Source of the DNA: Methanobrevibacter thaueri
Lineage (GTDB): Archaea; Methanobacteriota; Methanobacteria; Methanobacteriales; Methanobacteriaceae
DNA length: 46,668 nucleotides
Direction of reading: 5' to 3'
Assembly: GCA_015062925.1 (NCBI GenBank)
Contig: SUTL01000005.1
Span: forward strand, 1-46,668
Of the stretch, positions 37,479 to 46,668 are shown in pieces. Within the stretch, counting starts at the first letter, position 1; each line of letters opens with the position of its first letter. Made by a program: the position numbers and the translations under genes. A model generated the notes under the pieces. It searched no databases. It saw only the letters and a program-made list of their open reading frames with translations, and was not told where the DNA came from.

Positions 37479-37850
37479 TTAGTGGAATCCGCAACCACTG
37501 CAGGTTTCACATTTTTCTTCTTCTAAAGGATTGTACTGTTTATCCTCTTGTAAAGTTGCTGAAATAAAATATTGGTCAAATTCGTTTTTATTTTTAATTA
37601 CTGGAGAAATACCTTTAAAATCACATTTTATATCTCCAGTTCCACCAATATCAACTAATATTGGTTCACCTAATTTGAATCTTTTAAAGTATGATTCAAC
37701 TTCATCTTTTAAATCACCAGGTACTCTGAAATTAAAAGATAAAATGTTATTTTCTTTCATTTTTAAACCAACATATTTCTGATCTATTTCATAGTTTAAA
37801 CCTAACTGTTTTTTGAAAATTATGTTGGTTCCAATTTCATTTGATGCCAT
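37479..37850 (-). CDS. Conserved small protein with C-terminal CxxCxxCxxH tail
   Basis: Ends EEEKCETCSGCGFH*; likely start MASNEIG behind AAGGGGAA (supplied ORF starts 37868). Confidence 0.6.
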   Translation of the reverse strand: MASNEIGTNIIFKKQLGLNYEIDQKYVGLKMKENNILSFNFRVPGDLKDEVESYFKRFKLGEPILVDIGGTGDIKCDFKGISPVIKNKNEFDQYFISATLQEDKQYNPLEEEKCETCSGCGFH

Positions 37851-38089
37851 TTTATAATTCCCCTTCATTTAGTTTAATCAATTTCATATTTAAATTATAA
37901 ATTATATATTTTAGATATTTAAAACTTTCCACTATTTTTTATATTTTTTTACAAACCAATAATTTATAATGAATTATCATGATTTTTAATAAGCTTTATA
38001 TAATCATAAAATCAAAAATTAGAATATGTTATAATATTATATTATTATTAACATAAAAATCAATTTAAAAAAAAAAACGGTGTTTATAT

Positions 38090-38641
38090 ATGAATGAATA
38101 TAACAAAGATATTGGAAATAGAATTAGAGAATTAAGAGAATTATCAGACATTACAATTAAAGAAATCGCAGAAGAATTAAAAATTACCGAAGAAACATAC
38201 ATCCAATATGAAAACGCTGAAATAGACATTCCAGCAAGTTTCCTATATGAACTCTCACATATTTTTAAAGTTGATTTAGGATTATTATTAACTGGTGAAG
38301 AAAGTAGGATGAACATTTTTGATGTTACTCGAGCGAATAAAGGAGTTTCAGTTGACAGAAGAAAAGAATATACTCATGAAAACTTATGTTCCAAATTCAT
38401 TCACAAAAACGCTGAAACATTCCTTGTTGTAGTTGATCCTGAAAAAAACCCAGTTCCTTCACTTAACTCCCATCCAGGACAAGAATTTAACTATGTTCTA
38501 GAAGGTTCCTTAAAAATTTATATACACAATAATGAAATCGTGTTAAACGAAGGAGACTCAATCTTTTTTGATTCAGCACACAAACATGCAATGGTAGCGC
38601 TAAACGACAAACCCGCTAAATTCTTAGCAGTAATCATATAA
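38090..38641 (+). CDS. XRE-type HTH transcriptional regulator with C-terminal cupin domain
   Basis: [33 protein letters not shown] (HTH) and [41 protein letters not shown] (cupin). Confidence 0.92.
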   Translation: MNEYNKDIGNRIRELRELSDITIKEIAEELKITEETYIQYENAEIDIPASFLYELSHIFKVDLGLLLTGEESRMNIFDVTRANKGVSVDRRKEYTHENLCSKFIHKNAETFLVVVDPEKNPVPSLNSHPGQEFNYVLEGSLKIYIHNNEIVLNEGDSIFFDSAHKHAMVALNDKPAKFLAVII

Positions 38642-38663
38642 AATTTATTAGGAGAAAAATAAA

Positions 38664-40328
38664 ATGACTTCAGTAATTGGAGATTTTGTAGAAAGAGTTG
38701 ACTTTGACTCATATGAAGACTTTTATGAAAATTTCAAACTCACATATAAAGACGATTATAATTTTGGATTCGATGTTGTAGATAAATATGCAGAAATAGA
38801 CCCGGATAAAATAGCATTAATCTGGACAAATGATGAAGATGAAAACCACACCTTCACATTCAAAGAAATGAAAGAATACTCAAATAAAACCGCCAACCTA
38901 TTTAAAAGATTAGGTATTAAAAAAGGCGATTGTGTAATGCTTACACTTAAAAACAGATATGAATTCTGGTTCTGTATGGTTGCACTACATAAAATTGGTG
39001 CAATAGCAATACCAGGAACACATATGTTAAAACTTCATGACATTGACTTCAGAATACAACAAGCAAACGTGAAAATGATTGTTTCAGTAGAAGAAGACTC
39101 ACTGCTTCCAGACTATGAAACCGCACAGAAAGAATTAGGAATTGACATACCTAAATTAGTAATTGAAAGTAACCGAGAAGGATGGATAAATTTCAATGAA
39201 GAAATTGAAAAAGAAAGCAGCGTCTTTGAAAGACCAACTGGAAAAGACAAAACATATGCAGAAGAAATATTTTTAATCTATTTCACCTCAGGAACAAGCG
39301 GTCTTCCAAAAATGGTATCACACAAACATACCTACTCATTAGGCCACATTCCAACTGCAAAATACTGGCATAATGTTGTTGAAGATGGAATTCACCACAC
39401 CGCAGCAGACACCGGATGGGGAAAAGCAGTATGGGGAAACCTTTATGGTCAATGGATTTCAGGAACAGGAATATTCATTTATGACTACAACAGGTTTAAC
39501 GGAATTAAATTGCTTGAAAAAATCATTGAAAATAAAGTAGATACATTCTGTGCTCCACCAACAATATACAGATTCATAATCAAAGAAAACATTGACGGAT
39601 ATGATCTTTCCAATTTAAAATATGTTACAACAGCAGGAGAACCACTTCCACCAGAAGTATCAGACAGATTCTACGATATCTCCGGTTTAAGAATTAAAGA
39701 AGGATTTGGTCAAACCGAAACAACATTATCTATTGGAACATTCATATGGTTAGATGCAAAAGTAGGTTCAATAGGTAAACCTTCCCCATTATTTGATTTG
39801 GAATTGTTAGATGAAAACCATGAAAAAGTAGAAATTGGTGAAGAAGGAGAACTCTGTTTCAAAATGAATGACGGACCAAACCCCGGATTATTCAGAGATT
39901 ATGTGAATGATGATGAAAAATACAAAAAACAAATCCATCACGGATACTACCATTGCGGAGATACTGCATGGGTTGATGAAGACGGATATGTTCATTTTGT
40001 TGGAAGAAATGATGACATAATCAAATCTTCAGGATATCGTATTGGACCATACGAAGTGGAAAGTGCAGTTTTATCTCACGAAGCAGTATTTAATTGTGCT
40101 ATTACTGCTTATCCAGATGAAGTGAGAGGTCAAATTGTTAAAGCAAGTATTGTTTTACAATCTGGTTTTGAACCTTCAGAAAAACTTACAAAAGACATAC
40201 AAAATCATGTTAAAAATGTTACTGCTCCTTATAAATATCCAAGAATGGTTGAATATGTGGATGAACTCCCAGAAACCATCAGTGGAAAAATAAGAAGAGT
40301 TGAAATAAGAGAAAATGATAATAAATAA
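38664..40328 (+). CDS. AMP-dependent acyl-CoA synthetase (acetyl/medium- or branched-chain acyl-CoA synthetase-like)
   Basis: YFTSGTSGLPKMV, GFGQTETT, YHCGDTAWVDEDGYVHFVGRNDDIIKSSGYRIGPYEVES, PETISGKIRR. Confidence 0.92.
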   Translation: MTSVIGDFVERVDFDSYEDFYENFKLTYKDDYNFGFDVVDKYAEIDPDKIALIWTNDEDENHTFTFKEMKEYSNKTANLFKRLGIKKGDCVMLTLKNRYEFWFCMVALHKIGAIAIPGTHMLKLHDIDFRIQQANVKMIVSVEEDSLLPDYETAQKELGIDIPKLVIESNREGWINFNEEIEKESSVFERPTGKDKTYAEEIFLIYFTSGTSGLPKMVSHKHTYSLGHIPTAKYWHNVVEDGIHHTAADTGWGKAVWGNLYGQWISGTGIFIYDYNRFNGIKLLEKIIENKVDTFCAPPTIYRFIIKENIDGYDLSNLKYVTTAGEPLPPEVSDRFYDISGLRIKEGFGQTETTLSIGTFIWLDAKVGSIGKPSPLFDLELLDENHEKVEIGEEGELCFKMNDGPNPGLFRDYVNDDEKYKKQIHHGYYHCGDTAWVDEDGYVHFVGRNDDIIKSSGYRIGPYEVESAVLSHEAVFNCAITAYPDEVRGQIVKASIVLQSGFEPSEKLTKDIQNHVKNVTAPYKYPRMVEYVDELPETISGKIRRVEIRENDNK

Positions 40329-40361
40329 AACTAATTAATTAAAATAGAGGATTAAAATAAA

Positions 40362-40646
40362 ATGACAGAAGAAAAATCTTTTCCCGTTATAAATAAAGAG
40401 ATTTGTAAAGGATGTATGAGATGCATTATTGGATGTCCTCAAAACGCAATATTACTTTCAGATGACATGAACAACGCAGGATATCAATTTGCTTACTACA
40501 GTGGAAATGGATGTACAGGATGTAAAGATTGTTACTTTACCTGTCCTGAACCATTAGCCCTTGAAGTGCATCAGATAAAAAAAATTGTTGATGATTCAGT
40601 TGGTAAAATGATTAAAGCAAAAGTAGCTAATAAAGGGGGGAAATAA
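40362..40646 (+). CDS. vorC: 2-oxoacid:ferredoxin oxidoreductase ferredoxin (delta) subunit, VorC-like
   Basis: CKGCMRCIIGCPQNAI and CTGCKDCYFTCPEP motifs; operon with alpha and beta/gamma subunits. Confidence 0.82.
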   Translation: MTEEKSFPVINKEICKGCMRCIIGCPQNAILLSDDMNNAGYQFAYYSGNGCTGCKDCYFTCPEPLALEVHQIKKIVDDSVGKMIKAKVANKGGK

Positions 40647-41762
40647 ATGACTAATCAGATGGTGAAAGGAAACACCGCAGTTATCATTGGTGCAATGTAT
40701 GCTGGATGCGATTGTTTTTTCGGATACCCAATTACACCAGCAAGTGAAATACTTCACGAAGCATCAAAATACTTCCCAATGGTAGGGAGAAACTTTGTTC
40801 AAGCAGAAAGTGAAGAAGCATCCATCAACATGGTTTATGGAGCATCAGGTACCGGACACAGAGTTATGACCTCATCATCAGGACCAGGAATTAGTTTAAT
40901 GCAAGAAGGATTCACATTCCTAGCAGGTGCAGAACTACCAGCAGTAATTGTTGATGTTATGAGAGCAGGACCAGGACTTGGAAATATCGGACCTGAACAA
41001 GGAGATTATAATCAAATCGTAAAAGGAGGAGGACATGGAAACTATAAAAACATAGTCCTTGCACCAAACAGTGTTCAGGAAATGTGCGATTTAACAATGA
41101 AAGCATTTGAACTTGCAGACAAATGGAGAAACCCCGTTGTAGTTTTAGCCGACGGTACATTAGGACAAATGGCAGAACCATTACAATTCCCTGAAAAAGC
41201 AATTGAACCTAAAAATAATAAACCATGGGCAGTGAAAGGAAACAAAGAAACAATGGATAATCTCATCACATCAATCTTCAACGATTTTAATGACTTAGAA
41301 GATTTTAACTTCAAACTTCAAGAAAAATATGCTGAAATCGATAATACTGAAGTTATTGTTGATGAATACCAAATCGATGATGCAGATATTGTTTTAGTTT
41401 CATATGGAATCAGCAGCCGTATAGCAAGATCAGCTGTTGATAAAAGCCGTGAAAAAGGATTGAAAGTTGGATTATTAAGACCAATTACATTAAATCCATT
41501 CCCAGTAAACAGAATAAAAGAATTATCTGATAAAGGAGTTAGTTTCATATCTGTTGAAATGAGTAACGGTCAATTATTAGCAGATGTTCAATTTGCAGCT
41601 TTAAGAAAAGAAAACACCCACCTTGTAAATAGAATGGGTGGAAATTTAATAGAATTAAAACATATCCTTGCAAAAATATATGAAATTGCAGGATATGAAG
41701 ATGAACATATAGACACTTCAAAAAGAAGTGATGAAAAAGCCAGTCCAAATATAATTGATTAA
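40647..41762 (+). CDS. vorB: 2-oxoacid:ferredoxin oxidoreductase alpha subunit, VorB-like
   Basis: [58 protein letters not shown]. Confidence 0.85.
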   Translation: MTNQMVKGNTAVIIGAMYAGCDCFFGYPITPASEILHEASKYFPMVGRNFVQAESEEASINMVYGASGTGHRVMTSSSGPGISLMQEGFTFLAGAELPAVIVDVMRAGPGLGNIGPEQGDYNQIVKGGGHGNYKNIVLAPNSVQEMCDLTMKAFELADKWRNPVVVLADGTLGQMAEPLQFPEKAIEPKNNKPWAVKGNKETMDNLITSIFNDFNDLEDFNFKLQEKYAEIDNTEVIVDEYQIDDADIVLVSYGISSRIARSAVDKSREKGLKVGLLRPITLNPFPVNRIKELSDKGVSFISVEMSNGQLLADVQFAALRKENTHLVNRMGGNLIELKHILAKIYEIAGYEDEHIDTSKRSDEKASPNIID

Positions 41763-41782
41763 AAAAAGGAGAGTGGAAAAAA

Positions 41783-43222
41783 ATGAATGAAAATATTAAT
41801 AAAGATTATGAATTAAAAATACGTAGAAATCCACAATCTCTTTTAGAAGAATATCCTAGAAAAGGAACTAATATTCAATCAACACATTACTGTGCAGGAT
41901 GCGGACATGGAATATTACATAAATTAATTGCTGAATGTATGGATGAACTTGGAATTCAGGAAAGATGTGTTATGATTTCCCCTGTCGGATGTTCAGTATA
42001 TGCATACTTCTACTTTAATTGTGGAAACTTCCAAACTGCACATGGAAGAGCACCAGCAGTTGCAACAGGAATATCAAGAGCAGAAGATAATGCTATTGTT
42101 ATGAGTTATCAAGGAGATGGGGATTTAGCATCCATTGGTTTAAATGAAACATTACAAGCAGCTAATCGTGGAGAAAAAATGGTTGTCTTTTTTGTAAACA
42201 ACACAGTTTACGGAATGACCGGAGGACAAATGGCTCCAACAACATTAATCGGAGAAAAAACAGTAACCTGTCAAACTGGAAGAGATCCGGATTATGCCGG
42301 ACACCCTACACACATGTGTGAACTAATAAATACTTTAAAAGCACCAGTATTCATTGAAAGAGTATCTCTTGCTAATCCTTTAAAAATCAGACTTGCGAAA
42401 TTTGCAATTAAACAAGCATTAACTGTTCAAAAAGAAGGTAAAGGTTATTCCTTTGTAGAAGTATTATCTCCTTGCCCAACCAACTTAAAACAAGATGTGA
42501 AAAGTGCACAGGAATTTATTGAAACTCAAATGGAAAAAGAATTCCCAGTGAAAAACTTCAGAAACAACCTATACACTAAAAAACCAGTGCAAAGACCTGA
42601 AAGTGATTTCACAACAGAATCATTGGATAAAATATTTAATGTTACAAGAGACAATGATTCCGGTTATGTTGATGATGAAATCAAACCTTTAAGCATTAAA
42701 GTTTCAGGTTTCGGTGGTCAGGGCGTTTTAAGTGCAGGACTCACTATTGCACAAGCCGCCTGTGCTGAAGGAAAACATGTTTCATGGTATCCAAGTTACG
42801 GACCAGAACAAAGAGGAGGAAAATCCAATTGTTCAGTTGTAATATCCAATGAAACCATAGGAACACCAGTTGTTGATGATATTGACATTCTCATTGCTTT
42901 AAACAAACCTTCATTAGAACAATTCTCACAGGATGTGAAAGAAGGAGGAGTAATACTTTACGATGCAAAAATAGGAGAGTTTAAAACAGACAGAAATGTT
43001 AAAGTTATAGCAATGCCCTGTGTAGATATTGCAGAAGAACATGGAAATGCAAAAACTGCAAACACAGCTCTTTTAGGAGCATTAACTGAATTAGGTGATG
43101 TTTTAAAACGTGAATCTTATGAAAATGCAATTCGTGAAATGTTCGCATCAAAACCTAAAGTTATTGATGTTAATATTGAAGTTCTAAAAGCTGGAGCAGA
43201 ATGGTTGAAAAATAATTCATAA
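41783..43222 (+). CDS. vorA: 2-oxoacid:ferredoxin oxidoreductase fused beta (TPP-binding) + gamma subunit, VorA-like
   Basis: CAGCGHGI...[17 protein letters not shown]...[16 protein letters not shown] (beta) followed by [50 protein letters not shown] (gamma). Confidence 0.85.
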   Translation: MNENINKDYELKIRRNPQSLLEEYPRKGTNIQSTHYCAGCGHGILHKLIAECMDELGIQERCVMISPVGCSVYAYFYFNCGNFQTAHGRAPAVATGISRAEDNAIVMSYQGDGDLASIGLNETLQAANRGEKMVVFFVNNTVYGMTGGQMAPTTLIGEKTVTCQTGRDPDYAGHPTHMCELINTLKAPVFIERVSLANPLKIRLAKFAIKQALTVQKEGKGYSFVEVLSPCPTNLKQDVKSAQEFIETQMEKEFPVKNFRNNLYTKKPVQRPESDFTTESLDKIFNVTRDNDSGYVDDEIKPLSIKVSGFGGQGVLSAGLTIAQAACAEGKHVSWYPSYGPEQRGGKSNCSVVISNETIGTPVVDDIDILIALNKPSLEQFSQDVKEGGVILYDAKIGEFKTDRNVKVIAMPCVDIAEEHGNAKTANTALLGALTELGDVLKRESYENAIREMFASKPKVIDVNIEVLKAGAEWLKNNS

Positions 43223-43225
43223 ACT

Positions 43226-44545
43226 GTGATTTTAATGACATATAAAGAAAATGCTAAAAATTATATTGAAAACTATGGTTTGAATATAGGAGATAAAATT
43301 AAAGTCATAAAAGAAGATATCTCCTATACAGGTATTTTACTTGACAGACCAGAAGATGCAGATGACGGATATCTTGTAATTAAATTATCCAGTGGTTATA
43401 ATATTGGTGTGGCTATTGAAAATTCAACTGCAGAACTTATTGAAAAAGGTGAAAAACCAAAAATAGGTTTTGGTGAAACTGAAATTCCACATGATGATTC
43501 TAAACAAGACATTTCAATAGTATCCACTGGAGGTACAGTGTCTTCTGTTATTGATTACAGGACAGGAGCAGTGCATCCTGCATTCACCGCATCTGATTTA
43601 GTAAAAGCAAATCCTGAATTATTAGATTATGCTAATTATAATGTTAAAGCATTATATAATATTTTAAGTGAAGATATGAAACCTGAATATTGGGTTAAAG
43701 CTGCACAGGAAATAGCGAATGATATTTCAAATGGTGCTGATGGTGTTGTAATAGCACATGGTACTGATACAATGCATTATACTTCCGCAGCATTAAGTTT
43801 CATGTTAAAAACACCAGTTCCAATTATCATTACTGGTGCTCAAAGAAGTTCAGACAGACCTTCAAGTGATGCTAATATTAATTTAATTGATTCTGTTGTT
43901 GCTGCTAAATCTAATATTGCTGAAGTTTGTGTTTGTATGCATGGAAGTTTAAATGATAAATACACTTATCTGCATAAAGGAACTAAAGTTAGAAAAATGC
44001 ACACAAGCAGAAGAGATACTTTCAGAAGTATTAATGCTCAGCCAATTGCTAAAATCGAAAACAGAAAGATAAATATTAACCCTAAGTATAATTACACTAA
44101 ACGTGGAGTTAATGAATTGGAACTTAATACTGATATTGAGGAAAAAGTCGGGTTTATTAAAAGTTTCCCAGGTATTTCATCAGAATATATTGATTATCAC
44201 ATTGATAAAGGTTATAAAGGTCTTGTTATTGAAGGTACTGGTCTTGGACATGTCCCAAATAATTTAATTGATTCTTTTAAAAGAGCAGAAGATATGAATA
44301 TTCCTGTAATTATGACCTCCCAATGTCTTTATGGAAGAGTTAATATGAACGTTTACTCAACAGGACGTAATATTCTAGATGCTGGAGTAATTTCAGGAAT
44401 TGATATGACTCCAGAAACAACTTATGTTAAATTATGCTGGGCTTTAGGTCAAAGCGATGATTATAATAAAGTAAAAGAAATTATGCAAACAAATATTGCA
44501 GGTGAATTTGAAGAAAAATCCACAATCAAGGATTTCTTAAACTAA
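43226..44545 (+). CDS. gatD: Glutamyl-tRNA(Gln) amidotransferase subunit D
   Basis: Asparaginase-like [53 protein letters not shown]; adjacent gatE. Start GTG 43226 or ATG 43235. Confidence 0.95.
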   Translation: MILMTYKENAKNYIENYGLNIGDKIKVIKEDISYTGILLDRPEDADDGYLVIKLSSGYNIGVAIENSTAELIEKGEKPKIGFGETEIPHDDSKQDISIVSTGGTVSSVIDYRTGAVHPAFTASDLVKANPELLDYANYNVKALYNILSEDMKPEYWVKAAQEIANDISNGADGVVIAHGTDTMHYTSAALSFMLKTPVPIIITGAQRSSDRPSSDANINLIDSVVAAKSNIAEVCVCMHGSLNDKYTYLHKGTKVRKMHTSRRDTFRSINAQPIAKIENRKININPKYNYTKRGVNELELNTDIEEKVGFIKSFPGISSEYIDYHIDKGYKGLVIEGTGLGHVPNNLIDSFKRAEDMNIPVIMTSQCLYGRVNMNVYSTGRNILDAGVISGIDMTPETTYVKLCWALGQSDDYNKVKEIMQTNIAGEFEEKSTIKDFLN

Positions 44546-44562
44546 TAATAGGGTGATTAATT

Positions 44563-46428
44563 ATGGATTATGAAAAATTAGGATTGAAAATGGGACTTGA
44601 AATTCACCAACAGTTAAACAGTGAACATAAATTATTCTGTCCATGTAAAACAGAACTTGTTGATGATGATTATGATGAACTTGTTCAGAGAAAATTAAGA
44701 CCAACACAATCAGAACTGGGAGAAATTGATCGAGCAGCATTACAGGAATCATTAAGAGGACTTAATTTCAAATATGAAAATTTTGCAAAACACACCTGTC
44801 TTGTTGAAAACGATGATGAACCACCTCATAGTTTAAATGAAGAAGCATTAGATATTTGTATCACTATTGCTTGTTTGATGAACATGCACATTGTTGATGA
44901 ATTCCATACAATGCGTAAACAGGTTATTGATGGAAGTAACACTGGAGGATTCCAGAGAACCGGTATGGTTGCAACTGACGGATACCTTGACACGCCATAT
45001 GGTAAAGTTATTATTGAAAGTTTAGGTCTTGAAGAGGATGCTGCAAGAAGAGTTGAAACCAAAGACGGTTTCACAGAGTTCAGATTAGATCGTTTAGGAA
45101 TTCCTTTAGCTGAAATTACAACAGATCCTTCAATGCATCATCCAGATCAAGTACGTGAAGTAGCATATATGCTCGGTCAAATCTTAAGAAGTACTAATGT
45201 TAAAAGAGGTCTTGGAACAATCCGACAGGATTTAAACATTTCAATTGCTGAAGGAGCACGTGTTGAAATTAAAGGTGTGCAGGACTTGGATTTAATGGCT
45301 GAAATTGTAAACCGTGAAGTTACAAGACAATTAGCATTAATTGATATTAAAAAAGAATTAACCAATAGAAACGCTGAAGTATTAGATGAAATTCACACAT
45401 TAGACGAATTATTCACCGACACCGAATCAAAAATATTAAAATCAGCACAAACAATAAAAGCAGTTGTACTTAAAGGATTTAACGGATTAATCGGTCGTGA
45501 AGTGCAACCCGGCAGAAGATTCGGTACTGAAATTGCAAGTTATGCTAAAAAACGTGGTGTTTCAGGAATATTCCATTCAGATGAATTACCAGCCTACGGA
45601 ATAACACAAAACGAAGTTGATAAAGTAAGTGAATTCTTAAACGTAGGTGATGATGATGCATTCATTATCGTTGCACACGATGAAGATATTGCTGTGTCTG
45701 CACTTGAAGAAGTTAAAAGAAGAGCATCATTAGGTTTCGAAGGTGTTGTTGAAGAAACCCGTAAAGCACTTGATGATGGAAACACTGAATATATGAGACC
45801 ACTTCCTACTGCAAATAGAATGTATCTTGAAACAGACATTCCATTATTTAAAATCACACAGGATAGAATAGAACCTATTGCTAATAATTTACCCGAATTA
45901 CCAGATGTTAAACAGGAAAGAATTATTAAAGAATATAATTTAAGTGAAGATCTGGCAACACAATTAGTTAAAAGACAAGAAGCAGATATGTTTGAAGCTA
46001 TTTTAACTAATGTTGATGTTGATGCAACACCAGTTGCTTCATTACTTGCTTATGATTTACGTGAAATCAAAAGAGAAGGTTATGACATTAACAAATTAAC
46101 TCTCAAACATTTCACAGGAATATTCACATTACTTAGTGAAGGTAAAATTGCAAAAGACAGTGTTCGTAAACTAGCAGTTGAAACAATAAAAACACCAGAC
46201 ACCAATATTGAAGAAATTGCTGAGAAAAACAATTTAACCATGCTTAGTGAAGATGAGGTTATAGAAATTATTTCCGGAATTGTAAAAGATAATGAGTCAA
46301 TGGTTAAAGAACGTCAAATGGGCGCTATGGGTCCTTTAATGGGAATGTGTATGAAACAACTAAAAGGAAAAGCAGACGGTAGTTTAGTTAATAAAGTAGT
46401 TCGTGAAGAAATCCAAAAATTAATTTAA
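44563..46428 (+). CDS. gatE: Glutamyl-tRNA(Gln) amidotransferase subunit E
   Basis: [66 protein letters not shown]-terminal GatB/YqeY-like region. Confidence 0.97.
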   Translation: MDYEKLGLKMGLEIHQQLNSEHKLFCPCKTELVDDDYDELVQRKLRPTQSELGEIDRAALQESLRGLNFKYENFAKHTCLVENDDEPPHSLNEEALDICITIACLMNMHIVDEFHTMRKQVIDGSNTGGFQRTGMVATDGYLDTPYGKVIIESLGLEEDAARRVETKDGFTEFRLDRLGIPLAEITTDPSMHHPDQVREVAYMLGQILRSTNVKRGLGTIRQDLNISIAEGARVEIKGVQDLDLMAEIVNREVTRQLALIDIKKELTNRNAEVLDEIHTLDELFTDTESKILKSAQTIKAVVLKGFNGLIGREVQPGRRFGTEIASYAKKRGVSGIFHSDELPAYGITQNEVDKVSEFLNVGDDDAFIIVAHDEDIAVSALEEVKRRASLGFEGVVEETRKALDDGNTEYMRPLPTANRMYLETDIPLFKITQDRIEPIANNLPELPDVKQERIIKEYNLSEDLATQLVKRQEADMFEAILTNVDVDATPVASLLAYDLREIKREGYDINKLTLKHFTGIFTLLSEGKIAKDSVRKLAVETIKTPDTNIEEIAEKNNLTMLSEDEVIEIISGIVKDNESMVKERQMGAMGPLMGMCMKQLKGKADGSLVNKVVREEIQKLI

Positions 46429-46443
46429 ATGAAAAGTGATAAA

Positions 46444-46668
46444 ATGAACAAATTAGATGATATTATAGTCTCAAGAGCCATTATTGAAGAATTTATGAAT
46501 GATTTTTTAGATTACACAGATATTGATGTAGCTATCGGTGGAGGTGGCCCATCCGGAATTACAGCAGGATATTATCTTGCAAAAGCAGGATATAAAGTTG
46601 CATTATTTGAAAGAAAACTTTCCATAGGCGGAGGAATGTGGGGAGGAGGAATGATGTTTAACAAAGTT
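46444..46668 (+). CDS. thi4: Thi4-family thiazole synthase (partial, cut by window end)
   Basis: [75 protein letters not shown]. Confidence 0.92.
   Translation, partial: MNKLDDIIVSRAIIEEFMNDFLDYTDIDVAIGGGGPSGITAGYYLAKAGYKVALFERKLSIGGGMWGGGMMFNKV

Noticed and set aside
40957-41748. Minus-strand ORFs opposite vorB
   Set aside because: Antisense shadows of a conserved enzyme gene.

Overview
The window is AT-rich archaeal DNA. Gene content (Eha hydrogenase operon, GatDE, L15e, formylmethanofuran formyltransferase paralog, Asn/Thr-rich beta-helix adhesin) fits a Methanobrevibacter-like gut methanogen; this assignment is inference. The largest block is a complete energy-converting hydrogenase operon (ehaA-Q, minus strand, ~36373 to 26686). 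It is followed by a HAD-like protein, an Ftr paralog, a PfkB-type kinase, a further polyferredoxin and a CBS protein (to 22276). A plus-strand block holds an XRE-cupin regulator, an acyl-CoA synthetase, vorC-vorB-vorA (beta/gamma fused), gatD, gatE and a truncated thi4. The left part is accessory: a decayed MntA/HepT remnant, a flavodoxin/MarR/acetyltransferase locus with a repeated operator-like sequence, a 1.1-kaa beta-helix adhesin with an internal 885-bp duplication, a 2TM-2TM-LytTR-DUF3021 cluster, a phytol/dolichol-kinase-like plus tocopherol-cyclase-like gene pair, a frameshifted queuosine-precursor-transporter-like gene, and two tandem secreted C39-like cysteine peptidase paralogs. No tRNA, rRNA, CRISPR array or transposase was recognised. 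Best leads for something undescribed are the kinase/cyclase-like pair, the tandem peptidases with their shared unnamed domain, the Eha downstream module, and the 2TM/LytTR/DUF3021 cluster. All functional calls come from reading motifs by eye; no database search was run.
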